A stretch of 64,000 bases of DNA, taken from contig JAEYSV010000028.1 in NCBI GenBank assembly GCA_023434365.1, forward strand, positions 1-64,000. The letters are read 5' to 3'. The stretch is from Bacillota bacterium. GTDB taxonomy: Bacteria > Bacillota > Clostridia > Lachnospirales > Lachnospiraceae. The notes beneath the pieces were generated by a model that ran no database searches, was not told the DNA's origin, and saw nothing but the letters and a program-made list of their open reading frames with translations. Position 1 is the first letter of the stretch. Each line of letters opens with the position of its first letter. The position numbers were made by a program, and so were the translations under genes. Positions 46,607-56,726 of this stretch are shown here, piece after piece.

Positions 46607-47740
46607 TTATCTGTGTTTGGTCTCAAAATATTTATCAAGAGCCTTTAAAATTTCATCATCCTCTTCCGGCTCCACAAAGCCATCTTCTGTTACTTTTGTG
46701 GCGGCAGACTCTTCAATCGCCTTAGCAATAAGCTCATCTGCTTCTTTAATCCGGCTTTCTTTTGGAAGCTCCTCGACTCTTTTCTCCTCTATAAACTCTC
46801 GCCAGTCAAAGACTGCCTGCACAGAAGCAATCGCAACTTCAATCATATCATCTGTAGGTTCTTTTGTTGTTAAACCTTGCATCCACATACCCGGTTTACT
46901 TAAAAACTCAACAAACTTATTTTCCGTTCGTCCTGCTAGCTTGATAAACTCGTATGAAATACCCGCAATAACAGGCACTAACACAAGTCGAGTCAATGTT
47001 TTCAATATAATACTATCAAACCTAATTAATATAAAGAAAATACTACTGATACAAATAACAATTAACATAAAACTAGTGCCACATCGCTTATGAAAACGAG
47101 ATTGCCATTTTACATTCTCTACCGTTAACTCATATCCATTTTCAATACAGTTTATTGATTTATGTTCTGCTCCATGATACATAAATACACGCTGAATATC
47201 ATTCAGCCTGCTAATTACAAAGATGTAAATAACAAAGATAGCAATACGGATAACCCCTTCTAACACAGCAAGTAACGTATTGCTTTCAATTGTCTTTGAT
47301 AATAAGCTGCTAAGCCATAATGGTAATAAAATAAAGATACCAACGGCCAGAATTACAGAAGCTGAAATAGTCAGTGCCATAAACAATCCATCTGACTTTT
47401 CTTTATTTTCCTTACTATCTTTCTTTTCTTTACTCTTTTTACTCTCTTTATTTGCTTTTGCTTTATCAGAGTGCTTTGTAGCAGTTTCTTCCTCTTCATC
47501 ATAGAAACTTGCTGAATAAGTAATCGTTCTAGTTCCTATAATCATCGAATCAATAAAGCTCAAAACTCCTCTTATAATCGGAAGCTTTGTAAATGAATTT
47601 CTCGAGGCGAGCCCTCGATATATTTGCTTGTCTATTACTATTTCGTTATCAGGCTTACGAACCGCTATAGCGTATTCGTCTTTGTTTTTCATCATGACAC
47701 CTTCAATGACTGCCTGCCCACCAATTCCACTTGGTTTCAT
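46607..47740 (-). CDS. DUF1385 membrane protein
   Basis: This 377-residue protein starts MKPSGIGGQAVIEGVMM, the DUF1385 signature. It has several membrane helices between about 115 and 260, separated by a Lys/Glu/Ser-rich stretch (about 95-125), and a conserved YHGAEHKSINCIE with two His. The start at 47740 fits the family N-terminus; 47779 would add 13 residues. Function is unknown across the family, but the gene is a regular companion of prfA, prmC and rpmE in clostridia. It probably forms one operon with them. Confidence 0.9.
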   Translation of the reverse strand: MKPSGIGGQAVIEGVMMKNKDEYAIAVRKPDNEIVIDKQIYRGLASRNSFTKLPIIRGVLSFIDSMIIGTRTITYSASFYDEEEETATKHSDKAKANKESKKSKEKKDSKENKEKSDGLFMALTISASVILAVGIFILLPLWLSSLLSKTIESNTLLAVLEGVIRIAIFVIYIFVISRLNDIQRVFMYHGAEHKSINCIENGYELTVENVKWQSRFHKRCGTSFMLIVICISSIFFILIRFDSIILKTLTRLVLVPVIAGISYEFIKLAGRTENKFVEFLSKPGMWMQGLTTKEPTDDMIEVAIASVQAVFDWREFIEEKRVEELPKESRIKEADELIAKAIEESAATKVTEDGFVEPEEDDEILKALDKYFETKHR

Positions 47741-47867
47741 ACCTTCACCACTTTCCTTTAATACAACTATTGATATCATTCTACCTTATTTTTACGTATT
47801 TATCTACTGCCAAATGAGGATAAAATGATATTTTAATAATTCTAGAAAGATGCGATAAGCGAAAAAA

Positions 47868-47894
47868 AGGCTGAGATTCTAACAACCTCAACCT
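47868..47894 (-). terminator. intrinsic terminator of rpmE
   Basis: An 8-bp stem (AGGTTGAG and CTCAGCCT, one G-U) is followed by at least seven T residues on the - strand. Confidence 0.8.
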
Positions 47895-47904
47895 CGTTTC
47901 CTTA

Positions 47905-48111
47905 TTAGTCTTGTTTTAAACCGTATTTACGGTTGAACTTATCAATTGCACCACGAGCTGCAGCAGCTTTCTGCTGGCCAGTGTAAAATGGATGACACTT
48001 AGAACAGATTTCTACGTGGATATCGCCTTTAGTTGAACCTGTTACGAATTCATTACCACAGTTACAAGCAACTTTGGCTTGTGAATATTTAGGATGGATA
48101 CCTTCTCTCAT
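47905..48111 (-). CDS. rpmE: 50S ribosomal protein L31
   Basis: This 68-residue ribosomal protein begins MREGIHPKYSQAKVACNCGNEF. It carries four Cys (CNC then CSKC), the zinc-binding form of L31 used when zinc is sufficient. Its location just downstream of rho is a conserved firmicute arrangement. The gene ends with the terminator at 47868-47894. Confidence 0.97.
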   Translation of the reverse strand: MREGIHPKYSQAKVACNCGNEFVTGSTKGDIHVEICSKCHPFYTGQQKAAAARGAIDKFNRKYGLKQD

Positions 48112-48362
48112 GTTTTCACCTCTTTACAAAAGTAATCATATAAAAATTGACTTTTGTCAATCTCATTTATCTTTTAAACAGCTTTCTAATTATAACATAG
48201 CTATTATATGTTTGCAAGTCTAAATTCTTGCGTTTTATACACAGTTTTTGGATGACTATTATTATGTTGCCATATCTGCCTATCTTTATTCATAACTGTC
48301 GTACTTTTCTCTTACAGCAAAAATAAGTCATGACAATATCTCTTTAATAATAATATCATCGA

Positions 48363-49823
48363 TTATACCAGCTTTGTCTTTTTTATCGTTTCTATGAACT
48401 CTTGATTGTTTTTTGTTCGTTGAAACAATTCAATGATTCGTTCTACCGCTTCGTCCGACTTCATTCCACTAAGAGCACGTCTCATAAGATAAGTTGCTTC
48501 CATCTCTGTACTACTTAGAAGAAGATCATCTCTTCTTGTACTTGACTTAGGTAAGTCTATCGCTGGAAAGATTCTTTTTTCCGAAAGACTTCTATCTAGC
48601 ACTAGCTCCATATTACCGGTGCCTTTAAATTCCTCAAAAACAACATCATCCATACGGCTTCCAGTATCAACTAATGCAGTTGCCAGAATTGTTAAACTTC
48701 CGCCTTCTCGCATATTGCGGGCTGCACCAAAGAATTTCTTTGGCATATGAAGCGCTGCGGGATCTAGTCCACCAGATAATGTTCTACCACTTGCCTGTAC
48801 CGTCAGATTATAGGCTCTTGCAAGACGTGTAATGCTGTCGAGTAAAATAATAACATCCTTTTTATGCTCCACCAATCGCTTGGCACGCTCAATTACCATT
48901 TCAGAAACCCGTTTATGATTTTCTGGCAACTCATCAAAAGTAGAATAAATCACCTCAACGTTATTACCTTCGATGGATTCCTTAATATCCGTAACTTCCT
49001 CTGGACGTTCGTCTATTAACAGAATAAGTAAATTCATTTCTGGATGATTCTTGGTAATTGCTTTGGCAACTTGTTTTAATAAGGTCGTTTTTCCTGTCTT
49101 AGGCTGGCTGACAATCATACCTCTCTGTCCTTTACCAATTGGAGAGATCAAATCCATCATTCTCATGGACAAACTTGCACCTGGTGTTTCTAATCGAATT
49201 CTTCTATTTGGAAATATCGGTGTCAAGTCTTCAAACTTCTTCCTTCTTGCAGCTTCCCCTGGATTAAATCCATTCACGCTTTTTACATACAGCAAGGCAC
49301 CAAATTTTTCGTTTTGGTTTTTTACTCGGATATTACCACAGACGATATCTCCAGTTTTTAAGTTAAACCTACGGATCTGAGCCGGAGAAACATACACATC
49401 ATTTTCTCCCGGAAGATAATTATCACAACGAATAAAACCATATCCATCAGGAAGAACTTCCAAAATACCTTCCTTAATGACTCCACTATCCAATTGTTCT
49501 AGCTCAGAGTTCACATTTGGCTTTCTCACCACTTCATTTTCCGTAACGGCGCTACTTTGCTTCGGTATTTTTTCTACTGTCTTTTCTTCAATTTTCACTT
49601 CTGTTTTCACTTCTGTTTTCATTTCAGTTTTTTCTTCTGGCTGTGATTCTTCTTTGATAATAGAAATTGTCTTAAAACCCTCCGGCTTTTCGCTCTCCTG
49701 GTTCTCCTTCATTAACATATCAATCAGTTCTTGTTTACGAAGAGTGGAGATATTTCTTAATCCTTTTTCCTTAGCAAGTTCTTTCAATGCCGTTAAGGGC
49801 ATTTTTTCCAATTCACTAATCAT
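48363..49823 (-). CDS. rho: transcription termination factor Rho
   Basis: This 486-residue hexameric RNA helicase terminates transcription. The N-terminal SAP-like helical domain (1-40) is followed by an acidic/basic linker (about 42-95, with repeated EKTEMKTEVKTEVK units), the RNA-binding cold-shock domain (GYGFIRCDNYLPGENDVYVS), and the ATPase core. The core has Walker A GQRGMIVSQPKTGKTTLLKQ and Walker B VIILLDSITRLARA. The linker is low-complexity and longer than in Bacillus Rho. Confidence 0.96.
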   Translation of the reverse strand: MISELEKMPLTALKELAKEKGLRNISTLRKQELIDMLMKENQESEKPEGFKTISIIKEESQPEEKTEMKTEVKTEVKIEEKTVEKIPKQSSAVTENEVVRKPNVNSELEQLDSGVIKEGILEVLPDGYGFIRCDNYLPGENDVYVSPAQIRRFNLKTGDIVCGNIRVKNQNEKFGALLYVKSVNGFNPGEAARRKKFEDLTPIFPNRRIRLETPGASLSMRMMDLISPIGKGQRGMIVSQPKTGKTTLLKQVAKAITKNHPEMNLLILLIDERPEEVTDIKESIEGNNVEVIYSTFDELPENHKRVSEMVIERAKRLVEHKKDVIILLDSITRLARAYNLTVQASGRTLSGGLDPAALHMPKKFFGAARNMREGGSLTILATALVDTGSRMDDVVFEEFKGTGNMELVLDRSLSEKRIFPAIDLPKSSTRRDDLLLSSTEMEATYLMRRALSGMKSDEAVERIIELFQRTKNNQEFIETIKKTKLV

Positions 49824-50132
49824 GCTGACTCCTTTTATCTTTAATAGATATTATTTGGCATTTCTTATATATCATACAAATCATGTTCTCATTATTTGGG
49901 GTACTTCAGAGAAATTTAACCTGATAGAGTGCAAATGAACTTTCTTAGAAAAGTAGAAAGTATATTAGATAAAATCTGCTATCTTCTATTATAAACCTAA
50001 ATAACGTAATTGCAAAGTGCTTTTTTACTGCAAAGTGTAACTTGATTTACATTAATTCGAATGGTATTATTACTTTAGCTTATATGTCAAATACTAATGT
50101 GTTTCGTTTACTTCTAAAGGAAGGTTAATAAT
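49824..50132. other. divergent intergenic region between rho and malic enzyme
   Basis: This AT-rich 309-bp region must hold the promoter for rho (- strand) and the promoter for malic enzyme (+ strand; candidate at 50042-50070). I see no hairpin or recognisable riboswitch in it. Confidence 0.5.
50042..50070 (+). promoter_or_regulatory. promoter candidate for malic enzyme
   Basis: TTGATT and TATTAT are separated by exactly 17 bp, 63 bp before the ATG. Moderate match only. Confidence 0.45.
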
Positions 50133-51305
50133 ATGGAAAGATCGGGTGAAATTATGACAACTAATGAAAAAGCATTATTGTTACACGAAAAATGGAACGG
50201 TAAAATTAATACTACTTCTAAATGTACAGTGGCTTCAAGAGAAGATCTCTCACTTGCTTACACTCCTGGTGTTGCTGAACCTTGTAAGGAAATAGCAAAA
50301 AATAAAGAAGAAGCTTATCGCTACACAATTAAGGCAAATACTGTCGCAGTAATTAGCGATGGTAGCGCTGTTCTCGGCCTTGGCAACATTGGCCCTTTTG
50401 CTGCTATGCCAGTAATGGAAGGAAAAGCAGTGTTATTTAAGGAATTTGGTAATGTCAATGCATTTCCTATTTGTCTTGATACTCAAGATACAGAAGAAAT
50501 TATCCGTACTGTTGCTGCTATCGCTCCAGGCTTTGGAGGAATTAATCTTGAGGACATTAGCGCACCTCGTTGTTTTGAAATCGAAACTCGTTTACAGCAA
50601 ATGCTAGACATCCCAGTCTTTCATGATGACCAGCATGGTACTGCCATTGTCGTGTTAGCCGGAATTATTAACAGCTTAAAAATAGTCGGCAAGCAAAAAG
50701 AGAATTGTCGAGTTATTGTGAATGGAGCTGGCTCTGCAGGAATAGCCATTACTAAATTATTATTAAGCTATGGCTTTACCAATGTTACAATGTGTGACAA
50801 AGTGGGTATACTCTCTAAAGAATCAAAAGATTTGAACTGGATGCAACAAAGCATGATGGAAGTTACTAATCCCGAACATCTTACTGGATCTTTGGCAGAT
50901 GCATTACGTGGTGCTGACATATTTGTTGGTGTTAGTGCTCCAAATATAGTAACAGCACAGATGGTTTCTTCGATGAACAAAGACTCTATTCTATTTGCCA
51001 TGGCTAATCCAGTCCCTGAAATAATGCCGGATGTTGCAAAAGCCGCTGGTGCTCGTATTGTAGGTACAGGTAGGTCTGATTTCCCGAATCAGGTCAACAA
51101 CGTAGTGGCATTTCCAGGAATTTTTAAAGGAGCTTTAGAAGGTCGTGCAAAACAAATTACTGAGGAAATGAAGCTTGCTGCTGCACTTGCAATTGCTAGT
51201 CTAGTTTCTGATGACGAGTTAAATGAAGAGAATATAATGCCAGAAGCCTTTGACCCACGCGTTGCTTTAGTGGTGGCTGATGCGGTTAAGGCACATATCC
51301 GATAG
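50133..51305 (+). CDS. NAD(P)-dependent malic enzyme (decarboxylating)
   Basis: This 390-residue enzyme converts malate to pyruvate and CO2. It has the catalytic Tyr in LAYTPGVAEPCKEIAKN, the metal site in FHDDQHGTAIV and the nucleotide-binding GAGSAGIAITKLLL. Its length matches the short prokaryotic form without a phosphotransacetylase tail. The first ATG has AAGGAAGG 7 nt upstream. It leads a three-gene + strand cluster with the radical SAM and DUF4364 genes. Confidence 0.94.
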   Translation: MERSGEIMTTNEKALLLHEKWNGKINTTSKCTVASREDLSLAYTPGVAEPCKEIAKNKEEAYRYTIKANTVAVISDGSAVLGLGNIGPFAAMPVMEGKAVLFKEFGNVNAFPICLDTQDTEEIIRTVAAIAPGFGGINLEDISAPRCFEIETRLQQMLDIPVFHDDQHGTAIVVLAGIINSLKIVGKQKENCRVIVNGAGSAGIAITKLLLSYGFTNVTMCDKVGILSKESKDLNWMQQSMMEVTNPEHLTGSLADALRGADIFVGVSAPNIVTAQMVSSMNKDSILFAMANPVPEIMPDVAKAAGARIVGTGRSDFPNQVNNVVAFPGIFKGALEGRAKQITEEMKLAAALAIASLVSDDELNEENIMPEAFDPRVALVVADAVKAHIR

Positions 51306-51319
51306 AAAGAGGTATTTTT

Positions 51320-52264
51320 TTGAGTAGAACGCAGTACTCGGGTGATAAACCTTACTATTCCTTAAATGAATATTTACGATCAATATACGGAGAAAAAGTA
51401 TATAAAGTATCGCTAGATGCGGGCATGACTTGTCCAACAAGAGACGGTACAATAGGCTATGGTGGTTGTACCTTCTGTAGCAACGAGGGTTCCGGCGATT
51501 TTGCTGCAGATCGCAAGTTGTCAATAACTGAGCAAATCAATTATGCAATAGACGGTAGAAGAAATAGCAACCAAAGCAAGGTTATCAGCGACAAGTTCAT
51601 TGCTTACTTTCAAGCCTTTACTAATACTTACGCTCCCATCGGTTATTTACGAAGAATATTTTTCGAAGCTATTGGGCATCAGAATATCGTTGGTCTTTCC
51701 ATTGGAACAAGGCCAGATTGCCTGGGAGAAGAGGTACTAAATCTGCTTGAAGAACTGAACCAGATCAAACCGATATGGATTGAACTCGGATTACAGACAA
51801 TTCATGATAGAACAGCCAATCATTTTCATCGTGGCTATGACCTTTCCTGTTTTAACTGTGCTGTTGAACATCTTGTGAAAAGAAAATTAGACATTATAGT
51901 TCATATGATTCTAGGACTACCAGGCGAGACAAAGGCTATGATGTTAGAGAGCATAGACTACGTTAGTAGAATGCCGATTAACGGAATGAAGCTTCACCTA
52001 CTTCATATACTAAAAAATACTGTTATGGCAGAAGAGTTGAATGATCTTCACATTATGACTATGGAAGAATATATAGAGCTTGTTATTGAATGTCTTGAAC
52101 ATATTCCACAACATATTGTAATCCATCGACTTACCGGAGATGGGCCAAAGGACCTTCTTCTGGCCCCTTTATGGAGTAAAAACAAACGTAATGTGCTCAA
52201 TTCAATCCATAAAAAAATGCGTGAACTTGACTCCTGGCAAGGAAAAAATTACAGGGAGGTGTAA
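51320..52264 (+). CDS. radical SAM protein, TIGR01212/YhcC family
   Basis: This 314-residue radical SAM enzyme has an iron-sulfur cluster motif with wide spacing, CPTRDGTIGYGGCTFC (C-x11-C-x2-C), characteristic of the TIGR01212 family. SIGTRPDCL and the C-terminal HLLHILKNTVM region also fit. The reaction is not known to me. The start is a TTG with AAAGAGG 7 nt upstream, 14 nt after the malic enzyme stop; the two are likely co-transcribed. Confidence 0.9.
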   Translation: MSRTQYSGDKPYYSLNEYLRSIYGEKVYKVSLDAGMTCPTRDGTIGYGGCTFCSNEGSGDFAADRKLSITEQINYAIDGRRNSNQSKVISDKFIAYFQAFTNTYAPIGYLRRIFFEAIGHQNIVGLSIGTRPDCLGEEVLNLLEELNQIKPIWIELGLQTIHDRTANHFHRGYDLSCFNCAVEHLVKRKLDIIVHMILGLPGETKAMMLESIDYVSRMPINGMKLHLLHILKNTVMAEELNDLHIMTMEEYIELVIECLEHIPQHIVIHRLTGDGPKDLLLAPLWSKNKRNVLNSIHKKMRELDSWQGKNYREV

Positions 52265-52266
52265 CA

Positions 52267-52791
52267 ATGCAAAATGATGCGTTAACATTATATAAACTAA
52301 TAATTCTCTTTATCTTAAATAAAGTTGATTTTCCACTTACTAATTCTCAGTTAAGCGACTTTATTCTGGAAAAAGAATACACGAACTATTTTAATATTCA
52401 ACAAGCAATATCCGAACTTTCCTCACAGGATTTAGTTACGGTAACTACTGTTCGTCATAGTTCACATTATCGAATTAGTGAATCAGGAAAAGAAACCTTA
52501 CACTTTTTTGAGAATAAAATCTCTGATGTGATAAAAAATGAAATTATGGAATTTTTACGCAAGAATAAATACGCCTTACGAGAAGAAGTATCTAATTTGG
52601 CTGATTACTATGAAGAAAAGCCCGACGAATATGTAGTTCGATGTCAGGTAAAAGAACAAGGAAGCAACATTATAGAATTAAGTTTAATAGTTCCAACAGA
52701 AGATGCTGCAGTAACGATATGCAACAATTGGCGTAAGAAGAGCCAGGAAGTCTATAGCACTTTGATTTCGACATTATTAAATAATGAGTAA
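52267..52791 (+). CDS. DUF4364 family protein
   Basis: This 174-residue protein starts MQNDALTLYKLIILFILNKVDFPLTNSQLSDFILEKEY and matches DUF4364, a firmicute family with a winged-helix N-terminal half (about 1-75) and a mixed C-terminal domain. A regulatory or DNA-binding role is plausible from the fold only. It follows the radical SAM gene by 2 nt with GGGAGG as its ribosome binding site, so translation is coupled. Confidence 0.88.
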   Translation: MQNDALTLYKLIILFILNKVDFPLTNSQLSDFILEKEYTNYFNIQQAISELSSQDLVTVTTVRHSSHYRISESGKETLHFFENKISDVIKNEIMEFLRKNKYALREEVSNLADYYEEKPDEYVVRCQVKEQGSNIIELSLIVPTEDAAVTICNNWRKKSQEVYSTLISTLLNNE

Positions 52792-52810
52792 CTTCCTTCT
52801 AACAATAATT

Positions 52811-52856
52811 AAACCTATGCAAAATACAACTCTGTATATCGCATAGGTTTTTTGTT
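52811..52856. terminator. bidirectional terminator between convergent genes
   Basis: A 10-bp perfect stem (AAACCTATGC and its complement) with a 20-nt loop has TTTTTTG on the + strand and an AAAT-type flank on the other. Confidence 0.8.
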
Positions 52857-52874
52857 TATCCACATATCATTAAC

Positions 52875-53432
52875 TTATCGTAGTCTGGAACCTTCATACT
52901 TTTTATGCGTTTCCAAATAATAAACTACAGCTTGAAATTGCTCCTCCAAGGCTAAATTATCGATTGGAAAGTCGAGGGATATGGCCATGGTATGCAATAC
53001 TCCAATATCCAGTCTATTTTTCTTTTTGCTTTCCAGCAAAATTTGAAGTTTTTCATCATAGGAATTGGCATCTAAAAAAGCGTATAAATCCGGATGAATA
53101 TTATTTTTAATATCAGCATCCTTATCTTCTATATAAGGCTCATCCACTTTGCTATTTATACAATCCTCTTTATGATTGCTTTTCTTTGTCTCTAACGTTT
53201 CTCTTTCTACCAATTCAAACCGATACTTCTGCTTAACCTCTGGATATTTATTAAGATCTACCTCACTCATGAACATGGATCTTGGTCTGACATAATGCTC
53301 ATACGTACCATAGAGTGCCTGATATACAACCATTTCTTCCCCTGTTTCACTATGTTTAGCTATCGCTATCACCTGATACAGCTTGTTTTTAAAATGGCGA
53401 TATAACTGCCCCGGTAACAGACTTCTTTCCAT
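52875..53432 (-). CDS. DUF1653 domain protein
   Basis: This 185-residue protein has an N-terminal DUF1653 domain (LLPGQLYRHFKNKLYQVIAIAKHSETGEEMVVYQALYG through MFMSEV, residues about 4-70). A charged linker and a C-terminal helical region follow. DUF1653 domains are compact beta folds of unknown role. The start at 53432 is an ATG 8 nt after GGAG; a GTG three codons earlier would touch the ribosome binding site. It is the last gene of the ysxC-containing cluster. Confidence 0.88.
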   Translation of the reverse strand: MERSLLPGQLYRHFKNKLYQVIAIAKHSETGEEMVVYQALYGTYEHYVRPRSMFMSEVDLNKYPEVKQKYRFELVERETLETKKSNHKEDCINSKVDEPYIEDKDADIKNNIHPDLYAFLDANSYDEKLQILLESKKKNRLDIGVLHTMAISLDFPIDNLALEEQFQAVVYYLETHKKYEGSRLR

Positions 53433-53452
53433 CGCACCCACTCCTTCTTATT

Positions 53453-54088
53453 CTATTCTTCCTCATCCTCATCCTCGTCCTCAGCTAGTTCCGGGTTCAT
53501 AAATACAGCATAAGAATCCATAATGTATTCCCATATTTCATCTCTTCCCTGCTTGGTTTGTGCAGAAAATGGTATAATCGGCGTTCCAGGCACCGCATTA
53601 ACCCCCCGCCTAATCTGCTCTACATGCTTCTTTAATTGACTTCGATTGATTTTGTCTGCTTTTGTTGCAATAATAATTGGATTATATCCATGATACACTA
53701 TCCATTCGTACATATTCTTATCATTTTCACTCGGTTCATGTCGAATATCAATAAGTAAAAACACAATTCGCAAGGTCTCTGAACCAAGCAAATATCGTTC
53801 AATTAGTTTACCCCATTTATCCTTCAATTCCCGGGATACTTTTGCATATCCATAACCGGGTAAATCCACAAAATATAACATTTCGTTAACATTATAGAAA
53901 TTTATTGTTTGTGTTTTACCTGGCTGAGAAGAGGTTCTGGCATATGATTTACGGTTAATCAACGCATTAATTAAGCTTGATTTCCCTACATTAGATTTCC
54001 CTGCAAAAGCGATTTCCATTTTATCATTTACCGGAAGAACACTCGTTATTCCACAGACTGTTTCCAAATTAACTGTTTTTATATGCAT
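53453..54088 (-). CDS. ysxC: ribosome biogenesis GTPase YsxC/EngB
   Basis: This 211-residue GTPase for 50S subunit assembly has the G1 motif GKSNVGKSSLI, G3 DLPGYG, G4 TKADKI and the SAQT G5 region. The C-terminus carries a short acidic tail (DEDEDEEE). The start at 54088 has GAGG 6 nt upstream; a longer reading from 54100 would include the ribosome binding site as codons. Its place after lon is conserved in firmicutes. Confidence 0.95.
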   Translation of the reverse strand: MHIKTVNLETVCGITSVLPVNDKMEIAFAGKSNVGKSSLINALINRKSYARTSSQPGKTQTINFYNVNEMLYFVDLPGYGYAKVSRELKDKWGKLIERYLLGSETLRIVFLLIDIRHEPSENDKNMYEWIVYHGYNPIIIATKADKINRSQLKKHVEQIRRGVNAVPGTPIIPFSAQTKQGRDEIWEYIMDSYAVFMNPELAEDEDEDEEE

Positions 54089-54154
54089 TGTTTTCCTCAT
54101 TTCTGGTTAATTATTTACCCTCATTCGAGACTACAGCTAAAAATACCATAGCTA

Positions 54155-56467
54155 TTATCTGACAAATGCATTTTCAATAACTTGGTTCATCTGTTCAACG
54201 AATGTGATTCTAATTCCATCCAGTATTTCATTACTAATCTCTGTAACATCTTTTTCATTCTGCTTTGGCACAAGTACTTGGCTTATATTAGCTGTTTTAG
54301 CAGCAAGAATCTTCTCTTTTAAACCTCCAATTGGTAACACCCGTCCACGAAGTGTAATTTCTCCCGTCATAGCAATGTCTGCACGGATCTTTTTACCAGT
54401 AATAGCAGAAAGCACTGCCGTTGCCATTGTGATTCCTGCACTTGGACCATCCTTTGGCACTGCACCCTCTGGAATATGGATATGAATATCTCGTTTTTCA
54501 AAATAATCCGCTGGAATATCATACTGCTCACTTACAGATCGAATATAACTTATTCCTGCTTTTGCCGATTCCTTCATAACATCTCCAAGCTGACCAGTCA
54601 ACTCCAATATTCCTTTACCTGGAACAATATTTACTTCAATCTGAAGAGTATCTCCTCCTACACTTGTCCATGCCAAGCCTCGAACGATACCTACTTCGTC
54701 TTTATTATTTCTCATATCTACCGTATACTTCTGTTTTCCAAGATACTTGGCAATATTCTTCTCAGTGATTTTTACTTGTATCATACCCTCTTCCAAGACA
54801 TCTCTTGCAACTTTACGACAGATTTCTCCAATTCTTCTTTCAAGAGACCTCACTCCTGCTTCTCTTGTATATCCACTAATCATGATCATAAATGCTTTTG
54901 TTGAGATACTAAGCTGTTTTTTTGTAATGCCATTTCTCTCCATTACTTTCGATAGCAGATGTTCTTTAGCAATATGCAACTTCTCATTAGCAGTATAACT
55001 AGACACATCAATAATCTCCATACGGTCTAGCAATGGCCGTGGTATTGTCTGTAATGAATTGGCTGTTGCAATAAATAATACCTGAGATAAGTCAACTGGT
55101 AAATCAACATAATGATCCATAAATTTGCTATTTTGCTCACTATCAAGTACCTCTAAAAGAGCGCTGAACGTATCTCCTTTATAGTCATTACTTACTTTAT
55201 CTATTTCATCTAATAACATTAACGGATTCTTGACACCAGCTGATTTTAATCCAGCCACCAGACGTCCTGGCATAGCACCAATATATGTGCGCCGATGTCC
55301 ACGAATCTCTGCTTCATCGCGAACACCTCCCAGGCTGATACGTATATATTCTTTGTTTAGTGCTTTTGCCACACTTCGTGCAATCGATGTTTTTCCTGTC
55401 CCTGGAGGCCCTACCAGGCAAATGATTGGACTTTGTCCCTTTTTAGTCAACGTACGAACAGCCAAAAATTCAAGAACTCTTTCTTTGACTTTCTCTAATC
55501 CATAATGATCTTTATCCAATACTTTTTTCGCATTCTTCAGGTCAGTGTTATCCTTACTAACTTTATCCCAAGGCAATGACAATAACGTTTCTATATAGCC
55601 ACGGATGACACTGCTTTCTGCGGAATTGCTGGAAGTGCTCTTATAACGATCTAACTCTTTTCGTATTTTTTCTTTTACAGAAACTGAAGCCAATAAAGCT
55701 TCCACCTGTTGTTCATACTGTTCAATTTCTGTTTCAAGATTGGTCTCTCCAAGTTCATCCCGAATCACTTTTAGTTGTTCACGTAATAAATATTCTTTTT
55801 GATTTTTTTCAACTTTTTCCTTAACTTTTCCTTGAAATTCTTTTTTAATTCTTGCCACTTCTATTTCCTGAGCTAGTAATACTGCTAACAACTCATATCG
55901 TTTCAAAGGATCCGTCGTTAATAACAGTTTGACTTTGTCTTGATGGGAAAATGGTAGATCCGATGCCATCTCATCAGTAAGCTCATTTATATCTTCAATC
56001 GAAACAAGCTTTTTAACAACATTTTTACCAAGACGATCATTTACACTTGCATAGACTTCAATCAAATCTCGAAAACTATATAAATAGGCTTTTTCTTCTC
56101 CTATCGTTATCTGATTATTCTCTTCCTCTTGAATTAACGAAGCTTCCCCTAATAAAAAAGGAGTTGTTTCGACAAATTCATGCAACTTAGCCCTTCTTAT
56201 CGTACTAACCATTACACGGCTTATATTATTTGGTAGCTTTACAATTTGCTTTACACTCGCTATAACACCAATTTCATATAAATCATCAAGCTCAGGATCA
56301 TCAATATCTGCATCCTTCTGAGTCACTAATAAAACCTTCTGGTCTTTTAACATAGCAGCCTTTACAGCCTCAATACTAATACTACGATTTATATCAAAGT
56401 GAATTAGCGAATGAGGTAATAATACTAGTCCTCGTAACGCGACTACTGGTATTTTAAAAACTTCCAT
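54155..56467 (-). CDS. lon: ATP-dependent protease Lon
   Basis: This 770-residue protease has an N-terminal substrate domain (1-200), a coiled region, an AAA+ module with Walker A GPPGTGKTSIAR and Walker B LLLDEIDKV-like, and a C-terminal protease domain with the Ser676-Lys719 dyad (PKDGPSAGIT and GGLKEKILAAK). It degrades misfolded and regulatory proteins. It lies 259 bp after clpX; that gap holds a structured element (56600-56694). Confidence 0.96.
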   Translation of the reverse strand: MEVFKIPVVALRGLVLLPHSLIHFDINRSISIEAVKAAMLKDQKVLLVTQKDADIDDPELDDLYEIGVIASVKQIVKLPNNISRVMVSTIRRAKLHEFVETTPFLLGEASLIQEEENNQITIGEEKAYLYSFRDLIEVYASVNDRLGKNVVKKLVSIEDINELTDEMASDLPFSHQDKVKLLLTTDPLKRYELLAVLLAQEIEVARIKKEFQGKVKEKVEKNQKEYLLREQLKVIRDELGETNLETEIEQYEQQVEALLASVSVKEKIRKELDRYKSTSSNSAESSVIRGYIETLLSLPWDKVSKDNTDLKNAKKVLDKDHYGLEKVKERVLEFLAVRTLTKKGQSPIICLVGPPGTGKTSIARSVAKALNKEYIRISLGGVRDEAEIRGHRRTYIGAMPGRLVAGLKSAGVKNPLMLLDEIDKVSNDYKGDTFSALLEVLDSEQNSKFMDHYVDLPVDLSQVLFIATANSLQTIPRPLLDRMEIIDVSSYTANEKLHIAKEHLLSKVMERNGITKKQLSISTKAFMIMISGYTREAGVRSLERRIGEICRKVARDVLEEGMIQVKITEKNIAKYLGKQKYTVDMRNNKDEVGIVRGLAWTSVGGDTLQIEVNIVPGKGILELTGQLGDVMKESAKAGISYIRSVSEQYDIPADYFEKRDIHIHIPEGAVPKDGPSAGITMATAVLSAITGKKIRADIAMTGEITLRGRVLPIGGLKEKILAAKTANISQVLVPKQNEKDVTEISNEILDGIRITFVEQMNQVIENAFVR

Positions 56468-56726
56468 TCTCCTATTTCTCCTTTATCTCTTTTATAATTC
56501 TCCTATTAGTTTCTGTCTATTTAAAAAATAATATTATAAAATCAATAACACCTAACTTCTAAGTTCTAATAATTATAATACAATAATATCTAACTTACAA
56601 CAAAACCCCAAACAAAGGAGCCTGTTTTTTTCATGACATGCCAAATCAAACAGTAGCTGTCAACAAGACGTTCCTTTGCTCAGGGTTTATTATTTTTATT
56701 CCATTCCATTATTACAAAACTGCTAA
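56468..56726 (-). other. clpX-lon intergenic region
   Basis: This 259-bp gap contains an extended hairpin (56603-56694) and otherwise nothing recognisable. The side facing lon (56468-56600) is very AT-rich and should hold the lon promoter if lon is transcribed separately. Confidence 0.6.
56603..56694 (-). terminator. long structured terminator or small RNA after clpX
   Basis: On the - strand AAACCC and CAAAGGA at the 5' side pair with TCCTTTG and GGGTTT at the 3' side, giving an interrupted stem that encloses about 55 nt. An internal CTGTTT/AAACAG helix is also possible. GTTTTG follows. The large loop is unusual for a plain terminator. Confidence 0.6.
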
